From NCBI GenBank assembly GCA_005884005.1, contig VAWI01000011.1:42030-106029 (forward strand): a stretch of DNA of 64,000 nt, given 5' to 3'. A model generated the notes under the pieces. It was not told the origin of the DNA, made no database searches, and worked only from the letters and a program-made list of their open reading frames with translations. The stretch is from Actinomycetota bacterium (GTDB lineage Bacteria; Actinomycetota; Thermoleophilia; Gaiellales; Gaiellaceae). Position numbers and translations under genes: made by a program. Shown here in pieces: positions 1 through 7,548 of the stretch (the first letter of the stretch is position 1; each line of letters starts with the position of its first letter).

Positions 1-2
1 CG

Positions 3-1064
3 GTCTCGGACCCCCAGCTCGTGCGCAAGCCGGATGGGACGATCTTTCTCTACTTCGGGGGGTCGACGCCCGACCTGAAGACGCAGGGCGCGCTTCGCTT
101 CGCGTCGATCGACGGCGGCGCCTCTTGGAGCGGCCCTGTCAAGACGAACCCGGCGTCGACGATTGGCGACGTTCAGGCCTCGGCCCTTCGCCGCGACGGA
201 GCGCCGTTGTTCTCCCAGGACGGCACCGGCTTCGTCAATGTCTACCAGGGCGACAACGGCGGCACGCTGCGCAACGACTTCAACCTCTGTTGCGGCTACA
301 ACGAGTCGCTGGCGGTCGATACCACGGGCCTTGCTCAGCTTGCGTTCTGGTCGAACGCGACCGGCAAGTCGGGTTACATGTATGAGAAGCTCGATGAGGC
401 AGGTGGCGCGACCGCGGCGCCGGTGAATCTTGCCGCAGGCACAGATGCGCAGGCGTCCCCGTCGATCAATCGTCTGCCTCTTGTCGCGGCCGGTGCAGGC
501 AACACCTTCATGGCTTGGCCCGGAGCGAGGCACGTGACGATCGCCGCGCTAGGCGCCGGGAAGTTGCGGCGCAAGTTCGCGACCGGTACGGCCGGCGCAC
601 CGAGACAAGTCGCACTCGCCGTCGAGCCCGACGGCACAAAGCTCTGGGTCGTCTGGACGCAGGGGAAATACCTCTGGGCGACCCGGCTCCGCGATGCCGC
701 TCACGCGGCCACGCCGATCGTCGTACGGACACCGCTGCCGGCCGGGCGGACGCCGTACACGCTCGAGGCGGTCGGCTTGGCCGGTCAGGTCCAGGCTGTC
801 GTGAACGTCAGCGGCACTCCCGGGAACACGCTGTGGCGGACGCAACTGATTCCCGGTCTCGCCGCCAACACGTCGCGCAAGCCGAAGCCGGTCGTCAAGA
901 TTCGAGATGACGTCGCGCCGGTCAAGGGAGCGACGCTCCGCGGCGGCGGCAAGATCGCCCACACGAATGCGAAGGGGCTCGCTTCGCTCAAGGGCTTCAA
1001 GCGTCATGCCCTCGTCAAGGTGACGAAGGCGGGTTACTTCGGAACGTCCTTCCGCGTCACGTAA
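3..1064 (+). CDS. secreted beta-propeller (BNR/sialidase-like) protein, 5' end missing
   Basis: The frame is open from the window edge, so the true start lies upstream and at least 353 residues are visible. The sequence has repeated propeller-type blades with Asp-box-like phrases such as DGGASWSG near its start, then Gly/Ala-rich blades of low complexity. The last 50 residues (after VKIRDDVAP) resemble a small carboxypeptidase-regulatory or Ig-like beta domain. This organisation is typical of exported actinobacterial proteins, but no signal peptide is in view. No catalytic sialidase residues can be claimed, so the enzymatic function is unknown. It ends 34 bp before sufS and is probably not co-transcribed with it, because sufS has its own -10 box. 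Confidence 0.6.
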   Translation, partial: VSDPQLVRKPDGTIFLYFGGSTPDLKTQGALRFASIDGGASWSGPVKTNPASTIGDVQASALRRDGAPLFSQDGTGFVNVYQGDNGGTLRNDFNLCCGYNESLAVDTTGLAQLAFWSNATGKSGYMYEKLDEAGGATAAPVNLAAGTDAQASPSINRLPLVAAGAGNTFMAWPGARHVTIAALGAGKLRRKFATGTAGAPRQVALAVEPDGTKLWVVWTQGKYLWATRLRDAAHAATPIVVRTPLPAGRTPYTLEAVGLAGQVQAVVNVSGTPGNTLWRTQLIPGLAANTSRKPKPVVKIRDDVAPVKGATLRGGGKIAHTNAKGLASLKGFKRHALVKVTKAGYFGTSFRVT

Positions 1065-1086
1065 CCGTGGGCCGGCCCGCCGGGGC

Positions 1087-1092
1087 TAGGAT
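1087..1092 (+). promoter_or_regulatory. putative -10 box for leaderless sufS transcript
   Basis: TAGGAT lies 6 nt before the GTG start of sufS and no Shine-Dalgarno sequence is present. This is the spacing expected for a leaderless actinobacterial transcript starting on the start codon. No convincing -35 element is visible. Confidence 0.4.
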
Positions 1093-1098
1093 GGCCCC

Positions 1099-2343
1099 GT
1101 GGCTGTGACGGCTCGTCCAAAGCTCGATGCGCAGAAGCTGCGCGCCGACTTCCCGATCTTCAACGAGCTGATCCACGGAAAGCCGTTGTCGTTTCTCGAC
1201 TCGGCGGCGAGCTCGCAGAAGCCCCGGCAGGTGCTCGACGCGATGCAGCGCTTCTACGAGACCTCGTACGCGAACGTCCACCGAGGGGTCTACGAATTGG
1301 CCGAGCGCGCGACGGCCGGCTACGAAGGTGCGCGCGAGACCGTCGGCCGCTTTCTCAACGCGCCTTCGGCACGCGAGATCGTCTTCACCAGGAACGCAAC
1401 CGAGGCGATCAACATCGTCGCGTACGCCTGGGGGATGAACAACCTCGGCCCGGGCGATGTCGTGCTTGTGACCGAGCTCGAGCACCACTCGAACTTCGTG
1501 CCGTGGCAGTACGTCGCGCACAGGGCCGGCGCCGACTTCCGGATGCTCCCGCTCGACGACGAGGGTGGGCTGCGGCTCGACGCGCTCGACGAGCTCGCGG
1601 GTACGGGCCGGGTGAAGGTCGTCGCCGCTGGCATGGTCTCGAACTCGCTCGGCAGCGTGAACCCAGTCGAGAAGCTAGCCGCCTGGGCGCACGATCGCGG
1701 CGCGATCATGGTCTGTGACGCGGCGCAGGGCGCTCCGCACCGGGTCGTGGACGTCCAGGCGCTCGGTGCCGACTTTGTCGCCGTCACGGCCCACAAGCTC
1801 TGTGGGCCGAGCGGAATCGGGGCGCTCTGGGGCCGGATGGAGCTGCTGCAGGAGATGGAACCCTTCAATCTCGGCGGCCACATGATCAGCCGAGTCACGT
1901 TCGAGGACACGAGCTGGGGCGAGGTGCCCGCGAAGTTCGAGGCCGGGACGCAGGCGATCGCCGAGGCCGTCGGCTTCGGCGCGGCGGTCGACTACATCAC
2001 CGAGATCGGGCTCGACGCGATCGAGCAGCACGAACACGAGCTGGCCGCGTACGGGCTCGAGCGCCTTGCCGAGCTACCGTGGGTCAAGACGTACGGACCC
2101 CCGGCCGACCGCCGGGCCGGAATCATCTCTTTCAACGTCGACGGCATCCACCCGCACGACGTGGCGCAGATCCTGGACGGCGAAGGAGTGGCGATTCGCG
2201 CCGGCCACCACTGCTGCCAGCCGCTGATGGCCAAGCTGGGCGTGGCCGCCACGAACCGGGCCAGCTTCTACCTCTACACGGTCACCGACGAGATCGACCG
2301 GCTCGTCGACGGGCTGCACAAGGTCCGTAAGATCCTTTCTTAA
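1099..2343 (+). CDS. sufS: cysteine desulfurase, SufS type
   Basis: PLP-dependent class V aminotransferase-fold enzyme (414 aa, normal family length) that removes sulfur from cysteine as a protein-bound persulfide for Fe-S cluster assembly. The PLP lysine is Lys233 in TAHKLCGPSGIG. The histidine-rich ELEHHSN motif near residue 129 stacks on PLP, and the persulfide-forming cysteine is in RAGHHCCQP near residue 373, which groups it with SufS rather than IscS. It starts at GTG 1099. sufU follows 135 bp downstream, the partner that accepts sulfur in SufS/SufU systems. The scaffold genes sufBCD are not in this window. Confidence 0.95.
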   Translation: MAVTARPKLDAQKLRADFPIFNELIHGKPLSFLDSAASSQKPRQVLDAMQRFYETSYANVHRGVYELAERATAGYEGARETVGRFLNAPSAREIVFTRNATEAINIVAYAWGMNNLGPGDVVLVTELEHHSNFVPWQYVAHRAGADFRMLPLDDEGGLRLDALDELAGTGRVKVVAAGMVSNSLGSVNPVEKLAAWAHDRGAIMVCDAAQGAPHRVVDVQALGADFVAVTAHKLCGPSGIGALWGRMELLQEMEPFNLGGHMISRVTFEDTSWGEVPAKFEAGTQAIAEAVGFGAAVDYITEIGLDAIEQHEHELAAYGLERLAELPWVKTYGPPADRRAGIISFNVDGIHPHDVAQILDGEGVAIRAGHHCCQPLMAKLGVAATNRASFYLYTVTDEIDRLVDGLHKVRKILS

Positions 2344-2404
2344 CCGCGAAAAGTTCTGCGCTTCGTTAACGGGCGCGCGAGTGAATCGCACGCCCTCTTT
2401 GAAC

Positions 2405-2422
2405 GGCATCGCAAGCGATGCC
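2405..2422 (+). repeat. dispersed hairpin (GGCRTCGC-AA-GCGAYGCC family)
   Basis: A perfect 8-bp stem, GGCATCGC/GCGATGCC, around an AA centre, in the sufS-sufU gap. The same hairpin recurs at 4459-4476, 25115-25132 (x3) and 56509-56526. Some copies carry the compensated G-C pair in place of A-T. Confidence 0.6.
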
Positions 2423-2478
2423 TCGCGCGGGGCTGGTTTCTCCTGTCGCTTCGCTCGGGATAGGTAAGGTCAACAGCA

Positions 2479-2907
2479 ATGAGCGATCAGCTCTATCGCG
2501 AAGTCATTCTCGACCATTACAAAAACCCGCGAGGGCACGGAGTGATCGAGGACGCGGACGCGGAGGCCGAGGGATTCAACCCGCTCTGCGGCGACGAGGT
2601 CTCGATTTACGTCTCGTTCGCCGACGACGACGAGACGATTGAGGACGTGAAGTTCTCGGGCCGCGGCTGCGCGATCAGCCAGGCGGCGACGTCGATGCTC
2701 GTCGACATGGCGAAGGGGCGCAAAGCGACGGAGCTCGCGGAGATGCCGAAGGACGAGCTGCTCGAGGAGATCGGTATCCCGCTGTCGCCGATCCGGCTCA
2801 AGTGCGCGTTGCTCGGGCTGGGCGTCCTGAAGATCGCATTGCATCGCGCGAAGGGCACGCCGCTCCCGCAGGAGTGGGCGGGCCTGGACGAGCTGGAATT
2901 TAAGTAG
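2479..2907 (+). CDS. sufU: Fe-S assembly protein SufU
   Basis: SufU-type IscU-fold protein (142 aa), the zinc-dependent sulfurtransferase partner of SufS in Gram-positive bacteria. Three conserved cysteines are visible: Cys37 (NPLCGDE), Cys64 (GRGCAIS) and Cys109 (RLKCALL). With the aspartate after Cys37 these match the zinc/persulfide site. The SufU-specific insertion between the second and third cysteines (residues about 75-100) is present and separates it from IscU. It follows sufS on the same strand and precedes the Rieske gene. Confidence 0.93.
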   Translation: MSDQLYREVILDHYKNPRGHGVIEDADAEAEGFNPLCGDEVSIYVSFADDDETIEDVKFSGRGCAISQAATSMLVDMAKGRKATELAEMPKDELLEEIGIPLSPIRLKCALLGLGVLKIALHRAKGTPLPQEWAGLDELEFK

Positions 2908-2978
2908 ACGTGGACGGCGGACCGTCGGCGACCCGGATCGGTGGCCGGTCCAGGTCGTCTAACTAGGACGCGTAGCGT

Positions 2979-3293
2979 ATGGCGAAGCTGGATGTCGGCC
3001 CGGTCGAGGAGCTGCCGCCGGGATCGGTCAAGATCGTCGTCGCCGGCTCGATCGCGATCGGCGTCTACAACCTGGACGGAGAGTTCTACGCGATCGAGGA
3101 TCGCTGCTCGCACGATGACGGCCCGCTCTGCGAAGGGGATTTTGACCCCGAGGAGGGCTACGCGATCTGCCCGAGGCACGGCGCCCACATCGACATCCGC
3201 AGCGGCAGGCCGCTGACGCTGCCGGCCGTCTTCCCGGTCGAGACCTTTCCGGTCCACGTCGAGGACGGGATCGTCAAGGTCCAAGTGAGCTAG
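2979..3293 (+). CDS. Rieske [2Fe-2S] ferredoxin
   Basis: Small soluble Rieske protein (104 aa). The cluster ligands are all visible: Cys43-x-His45 (DRCSHDD) and Cys64-x2-His67 (ICPRHGAH), with the usual 18-residue spacing. No transmembrane helix or oxygenase domain is attached, so it resembles the NirD/biphenyl-dioxygenase ferredoxin class that often sits next to suf genes. The role is electron transfer to an unidentified partner, possibly linked to Fe-S assembly. Its TAG stop lies inside the left arm of a palindrome-rich insert (3290-3457). Confidence 0.9.
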   Translation: MAKLDVGPVEELPPGSVKIVVAGSIAIGVYNLDGEFYAIEDRCSHDDGPLCEGDFDPEEGYAICPRHGAHIDIRSGRPLTLPAVFPVETFPVHVEDGIVKVQVS

Positions 3294-3457
3294 TGCCCCA
3301 TCCAGCAATACATGCCGGCTTCTGGCCCGCGATCACGCGGCGCCAGAGTCCACCCTCGCTCTTGCCAAGGCTGCCAGCCTTGGCCGCGAGTGAGTGCGGC
3401 CTCTGGCTTGGTGCTCGCGACCCAGAAACTCGGCGGCATTACTGGAAGGGGCACTAG
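3290..3457. repeat. MITE-like palindromic insert with terminal inverted repeats
   Basis: A 168-bp segment whose ends are a perfect 10-bp inverted repeat, CTAGTGCCCC (3290-3299) and GGGGCACTAG (3448-3457). The similarity extends imperfectly to about 25 bp on each side. Inside are further palindromes, including a perfect 9-bp stem GCCAAGGCT/AGCCTTGGC. The left end contains the stop of the Rieske gene and the right end supplies the first base of the methyltransferase GTG start. It contains no ORF of its own. Confidence 0.5.
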
Positions 3458-4017
3458 TGCTCGACGACCGCGTGCGCGCTGTGCTCGAGCGGCTCGAGTC
3501 AGAGGAGCAGCGCCCGCCCGGAGTCGCGGTCGAGCCGACAACCGGCCGCTTTTTGTTCTCAGTCTGTGCGCCGCAGGCGGACTGCGAGGTACTCGAGATC
3601 GGGGGCGGCCACGGCTACTCGACGATTTGGCTCGGGGCGGCGGTTCGCCATCTCGGTGGGCGGGTGTTGTCGCTGGAGCGCGACCACGAGTGCATTGCCG
3701 ACTGGCGGCGCAACATCGCCGACGCCGGGCTCGAGGAGACAGCCGAGCTCGTGGAAGGCGACGCGCGCGAGACCCTGCCGATGATCGACGACGTCTTCGA
3801 CGTGGTCTTCCTCGACGCAGCGAACAATCATTACGAGGAGCTCTTCCGTCTGGCCCGCGGGAAGCTCGAGCCGGGCGCAATCGTGATCGCAGACGACGTC
3901 ACGTTGCACGCGGACACGTTGCGGGCCTATGCGGAGGCGCGGCAGGCCGATGCGACGCTGCTCAGCACGACCGTTCCGCTGGACCGTGGCCTCGAGCTGT
4001 CCGTCGTGCTCCGCTGA
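3457..4017 (+). CDS. SAM-dependent O-methyltransferase family protein
   Basis: Class I methyltransferase (186 aa). The SAM-binding glycine loop LEIGGGHGYSTIWL lies near residues 47-60. The acidic SAM contact SLERD follows near residue 73, and the post-I motif VVFLDAANNHY near residue 112 is typical of the catechol/caffeoyl-CoA O-methyltransferase (Methyltransf_24/3) group. GTG 3457 is preferred because GGAAGGGG lies 7 nt upstream. An earlier ATG at 3394 would place repeat-derived residues at the N terminus. The substrate is unknown. Confidence 0.8.
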   Translation: MLDDRVRAVLERLESEEQRPPGVAVEPTTGRFLFSVCAPQADCEVLEIGGGHGYSTIWLGAAVRHLGGRVLSLERDHECIADWRRNIADAGLEETAELVEGDARETLPMIDDVFDVVFLDAANNHYEELFRLARGKLEPGAIVIADDVTLHADTLRAYAEARQADATLLSTTVPLDRGLELSVVLR

Positions 4018-4062
4018 GCTTGCTACCTGCGGCGGGTGGCGACCACGCACCCGGCTACCTGC

Positions 4063-4115
4063 GGCGTCGCTTGCGATGCTGCTAAGAGGCCGCGCGGCTT
4101 TGCCGGGCGGCCGCT
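4063..4115 (-). repeat. left arm of 53-bp inverted repeat flanking the RNA gene
   Basis: The reverse complement of 4083-4115 is identical over 33 bp to 4423-4455, and similarity continues to 4063 with a few mismatches through the GCAAGC hairpin. The two arms face each other around a 307-bp interior that holds the predicted structured RNA. Confidence 0.75.
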
Positions 4116-4197
4116 CACCCCGGTCGTTGATCAGGACAGGGTGGCGGCCCACGCACCTGCTACTTTTCGCCTACCGCGGAAAGGAGGTGGTCCGGTA

Positions 4198-4239
4198 GTG
4201 AAATCTTCAAGTACGGGCAGTGGAGGTACCAGCGGGTAG
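4198..4239 (+). CDS. possible 13-codon ORF behind a near-perfect Shine-Dalgarno
   Basis: AAAGGAGGTGG (4180-4190) is an unusually complete anti-16S match, and GTG 4198 lies at a workable distance. The ORF encodes only 13 Ser/Gly/Thr-rich residues (MKSSSTGSGGTSG) and stops at the base of the RNA helix 4236-4244. It could be a leader or regulatory peptide, or the purine tract may serve the RNA itself. Reading the -1 frame from 4200 gives a 24-residue open stretch rich in Tyr, Trp and Arg, but it has no start codon. Confidence 0.25.
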   Translation: MKSSSTGSGGTSG

Positions 4240-4358
4240 AGGCGTGTCCCCCGGACCTACGGGGAATCGCCTAGCCAGCGTAGGGGACTCGCGCTTCGCG
4301 CCGCCGTTGCAATAACGGCAGGAAGCGCCTCTACTACTTCAACGCTGGTAACCGGATC

Positions 4359-4392
4359 AAGGGGCCGCTTGTAGCGGCCCCTTGTCTTTTTT
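4359..4392 (+). terminator. rho-independent terminator of the RNA gene
   Basis: An 11-bp perfect stem AAGGGGCCGCT (4359-4369) / AGCGGCCCCTT (4373-4383) with a 3-nt loop, followed by GTCTTTTTT. It is the strongest intrinsic terminator in the window. Confidence 0.85.
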
Positions 4393-4422
4393 CATTACGC
4401 GGTCGACCGGACGCTCGGGATT

Positions 4423-4476
4423 AGCGGCCGCCCGGCAAAGCCGCGCGGCCTCTTAAGCGGCATCGCAAGCGATGCC
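4423..4476 (+). repeat. right arm of inverted repeat plus dispersed hairpin
   Basis: Partner of 4063-4115. The last 18 bp (4459-4476) are the hairpin GGCATCGC-AA-GCGATGCC, also found alone at 2405-2422. Confidence 0.75.
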
Positions 4477-4494
4477 GCGGCGGCCCGTGCCTTT

Positions 4495-6642
4495 TCAGGC
4501 CGGCGCACGCTCGATCTGGATTCGCGGCAGCCAGCCAAGCCAGCTCGGCAGGTACCAGTTCCAGCGGCCGAGCAGGCTCATGGCCGCAGGGAGGATCACC
4601 GAGCGGATAACCGTTGCGTCGAGCAGGAGCGCGATTGCGACACCGAAGCCCATCTGCTGGAACTGGACGAGATCGCCCTTCGCGAAGCCCGCGAAGACCG
4701 CGACGATGATCAGCGCCGCACCCGTGATGATCCTGGCGGTCGAGCCCACGCCCCATCTGACGGAGGCCGTCGTATCGCCCGTCTCGTCGTAGCGCTCCTT
4801 GATCCGGCTGAGCAGAAAGACCTGGTAGTCCATCGAGAGGCCGAAGAGGACGGAGAACAGGAACAGCGGCACCCAGGCTTCGATCGCGTCCACCTGCTGG
4901 AAGCCGAAGATGCCGTTCCCGACGCCCTTTTCGAAGACGAGCACGATCAGCCCGTAGGCTGCCCCGACCGAGAGCAGGTTGAGGACGATCGACGTCGCTG
5001 CCACGACGATGGAGCGAAAAGCCACGGTCAGGAGCACCAGTGTGAAGCCCAGCACGAAGATGAAGACGTAGGGCGTCGGCTTTGTGACGGAGTCGGCATA
5101 GTCGACGTTCTCGGCAGTCCTGCCGCCGACGAGCACGCGCGCGCCGGTGCTCCCGAAGAGATCCGGGATCACGGTTGAGCGAAGGTTGCGGACAGCGGTC
5201 AGAGCCTGATCGCCTGCGTCGTCGCCTCGAATCGGGACGTCGAGCGCCGCGACCTGTCCGCCGGGCGCAAAACGAGCTTTGCCGTCACCGAACTCCGGGT
5301 CTCCGGCCAGGCGGTCTCGCAGCCGGTTCAGTGCCGAGCGGACTTGCGGATCGGACGCGTGGTCGGCGACGACGATGCGCACGGGGTCTGCGGTCGCGTC
5401 GGGGAAGTTCTTCTGCAGCGCGAGATATCCCTGCTTGGAGATGAAACGGTCCGGCAGCGTGCTGACGCCGTTCGTGCCGATCTTGAGCGAGAAGATGGGA
5501 ATTGCCGCCGCGATCAGGAGGCCGCAGGCGAGTACGAGACTCAGCGTGGGGCGGCTCAACACGTGCCCGACGACTGCGTTCCAGAAACGCCCCTCGGCCG
5601 AGCCGCCGAAGAGCGGAATCCGCAGCGAGTTGACGCGGTCACCGAGGAGGCCGAGCAGCGCGGGCAGCAGTGTCAGGGCTGCGGCGAGGGAGGTGACGCC
5701 GACCAGGATCGCTCCCGCGGCAAGGCTGCGCATGATCGTGTTCGGCACGATCAGCATGCCGAGCATTGCGATCACAAATGCGGTGCCGCTGAAGAGGACC
5801 GCGCGGCTGGCCGTTGCGCCGGCCGCCTCGATCGCGTCTGGCGGCTTCCGGCCGCCGGTGCGCTCCTCGCGATAGCGCGAGATGACAAACAGCGAGTAGT
5901 CGATCCCGAGCGCGAGGCCCATGCCGGTGAGCATGTTCACGACGAAGATCGACAGCTCCCAGATCTGAGAGACGACCGCGATGAGCCCGAGGCCACCGAC
6001 GATCGCCAGGATCGCGAGTAGCAACGGCACCAGGCCTGCGACGACCGAGCCGAACACGAGCACGAGGATGATCAGCGCTGCGGGGAGTCCGAACTCGAGC
6101 TCACCGCTCTTGAGGTCGTGCTGGGAGAGCTCGTCGAAGTCGTTGTCGCGAACGTTGTTGCCGGTGATTGCCACCTCGAAGCCCGAGCTGCCGTTTTCCC
6201 GCTCCACCAGCTGATTTACCGGCTTGATGTCGCTCGTGTCGAAGACGTTGATCGGGATGATCAGGGCGTGCTTGTCTCGTGAGACGAGCGACGGATCGTG
6301 GGTCTGGTAGTAGAGCTGCGCGTCGTGGACGTTCCCGGTCGCCTGCCCCTTCCGCACGAGTTGGCTCACGAAGTTGCGAAAAGCCGGCTCGTCGACGTTG
6401 TAGCGGCTGGAGCGCACGAGCACGATGTCGCTGAAGTTCAGGCGCGGGTTATAAGGGAAGGCGCTGAACTCGATCCGTTCGGCCTGCCGGAACTCGGGGT
6501 TGCCCGCAGCGCCGCCGTTCGAGGTCAGGTTGCCGGGCAGGAGCAGCCCGATTGCCGCAAGGGCGAGCACGAGCGCCGCGATCCAGGCGCCGATCGTGCG
6601 CCAGGGATGGCGGCTGCACGCCCTCGCCAGACGCTCGGTCAC
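4495..6642 (-). CDS. MMPL/RND-family membrane transporter
   Basis: Polytopic protein (715 aa) with the MmpL layout. There is an N-terminal helix, an extracellular loop of about 170 residues, five or six helices with the GIDYSLFVISRYREE motif near residue 250, a second large loop, and a second helix bundle containing LSMDYQVFLLSRIKE. Family members export lipids or small hydrophobic compounds using proton-motive force; the substrate here is unknown. The downstream end overlaps nothing. The epimerase-like gene 6661-7548 lies 18 bp upstream on the same strand. A second MMPL gene sits 1.7 kb away (8367-10529). Confidence 0.9.
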   Translation of the reverse strand: MTERLARACSRHPWRTIGAWIAALVLALAAIGLLLPGNLTSNGGAAGNPEFRQAERIEFSAFPYNPRLNFSDIVLVRSSRYNVDEPAFRNFVSQLVRKGQATGNVHDAQLYYQTHDPSLVSRDKHALIIPINVFDTSDIKPVNQLVERENGSSGFEVAITGNNVRDNDFDELSQHDLKSGELEFGLPAALIILVLVFGSVVAGLVPLLLAILAIVGGLGLIAVVSQIWELSIFVVNMLTGMGLALGIDYSLFVISRYREERTGGRKPPDAIEAAGATASRAVLFSGTAFVIAMLGMLIVPNTIMRSLAAGAILVGVTSLAAALTLLPALLGLLGDRVNSLRIPLFGGSAEGRFWNAVVGHVLSRPTLSLVLACGLLIAAAIPIFSLKIGTNGVSTLPDRFISKQGYLALQKNFPDATADPVRIVVADHASDPQVRSALNRLRDRLAGDPEFGDGKARFAPGGQVAALDVPIRGDDAGDQALTAVRNLRSTVIPDLFGSTGARVLVGGRTAENVDYADSVTKPTPYVFIFVLGFTLVLLTVAFRSIVVAATSIVLNLLSVGAAYGLIVLVFEKGVGNGIFGFQQVDAIEAWVPLFLFSVLFGLSMDYQVFLLSRIKERYDETGDTTASVRWGVGSTARIITGAALIIVAVFAGFAKGDLVQFQQMGFGVAIALLLDATVIRSVILPAAMSLLGRWNWYLPSWLGWLPRIQIERAPA

Positions 6643-6660
6643 ATCTACGAGTTTTTCGCG

Positions 6661-7548
6661 TCAGGCCGAGCGGCGCAACTGCTCGTCCAGTGACACCAGA
6701 GGGAGCTGGAACGTCTGGACGGCGTCGTCGTTGGAAACGACGTTGTCGCCATGCTCGAGCATGGTCAGGAGGTCGCGCGTGAGCGGGATGTTTCCCGGCA
6801 GCCGCTCGGTCACGAGCGCGTTGACCCTCATCAGGCCGACCGGGACGTGGACGCTCGGACGGCGCCGCATGCCGAGCGCCGCCTTGAGGCGCTGCCAGAA
6901 CCCGTTCCAGCTGACGATGTCGGGGCCGCCGAGCTCAAAGGTCCGGTTCACCACCGGGTCCTCTCGGGTTACGGCCGCGGCGAAGTACGCGGCCACGTCG
7001 TCGACCCAGATGGGCTGAATCTTCTGTTCGCCCGAGCCGATGATCGGGGTAACCGGGGTCAGCTTCGCGAGCTTGCGGAAGGTCGGCAGGATGCCCCCGT
7101 CTCGCCCGAAGACGAAGCTCGGTCGGAAGATCACGTGCTCGAGCCCTGAGCCCTCGACCGCCTGCTCCATCTCCCACTTGGCGTGGTAGTAGGGGACGAG
7201 GTCCTTCGTCTCCTTGCTTGTTCCGAGGGCGCTCATCAGGACGAAGCGCTTGACGCCCGCGTCCTTCGCGGCCGACACGAGGTCGCGGGTGCCTTGCTCC
7301 ATCACGCGCTTGAATTCCTCCTCAGGGCCCTGGCGGATCGCGACCAGGTGCACGACCGTGCCCACGCCCTCGACCGCGTGCTGGAGGCTGACGGTATTCG
7401 TCATCTCTCCGACCACAGGTTCGCCCGGTAGCTCGCGCGACCGGGTGGAGTCGCGGACGAGCAGCTTCAGGTCGTGGCCGGCGTCCGCTAGGGCCCGCAC
7501 GACATGCGGCCCGACGAAGCCGGTTCCGCCGGTGACGAGGACTTTCAC
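6661..7548 (-). CDS. NAD(P)-binding atypical SDR (NmrA/NDUFA9-like)
   Basis: Rossmann-fold protein (295 aa) beginning with the glycine motif [13 protein letters not shown] at residues 5-17. [10 protein letters not shown] follows near residue 68. The usual SDR Tyr-x3-Lys is represented by [10 protein letters not shown] (near residue 123), as in the complex I NDUFA9-like and NAD(P)H-binding atypical SDR group. Such proteins act as oxidoreductases, epimerases or redox-sensing assembly factors; I cannot tell which. Its ATG overlaps the dcd stop by 4 nt, so it is translationally coupled to dCTP deaminase. Confidence 0.8.
   Translation of the reverse strand: MKVLVTGGTGFVGPHVVRALADAGHDLKLLVRDSTRSRELPGEPVVGEMTNTVSLQHAVEGVGTVVHLVAIRQGPEEEFKRVMEQGTRDLVSAAKDAGVKRFVLMSALGTSKETKDLVPYYHAKWEMEQAVEGSGLEHVIFRPSFVFGRDGGILPTFRKLAKLTPVTPIIGSGEQKIQPIWVDDVAAYFAAAVTREDPVVNRTFELGGPDIVSWNGFWQRLKAALGMRRRPSVHVPVGLMRVNALVTERLPGNIPLTRDLLTMLEHGDNVVSNDDAVQTFQLPLVSLDEQLRRSA

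Larger units (their letters stand above)
4190..4392 (+). ncRNA. predicted structured RNA with intrinsic terminator, class unknown
   Basis: Between the methyltransferase and the oppositely oriented MMPL gene lies a compact fold. An outer helix 4225-4234/4343-4353 has one bulge. It continues as a perfect 9-bp helix, GTAGAGGCG (4236-4244) with CGCCTCTAC (4326-4334). Inside are hairpins CCCCG/CGGGG (4249-4253/4260-4264), GCGC-TTC-GCGC near 4291-4301, and GCCGTT/AACGGC (4303-4308/4314-4319). A strong terminator follows and no gene lies downstream on this strand, so it looks like a free-standing RNA rather than a riboswitch. The 5' end is a guess. It does not match the hallmark sequences of tmRNA, RNase P, SRP RNA or a T-box that I could recognise. 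Confidence 0.55.

Noticed and set aside
4190..4392. tmRNA, T-box, SRP RNA or riboswitch identity for the structured RNA
   Set aside because: No CCA-ending tRNA-like domain or tag ORF with an ALAA-like end, no T-box antiterminator bulge with a downstream gene, no SRP GGAAGC/GCAGCC core, and nothing downstream to regulate.
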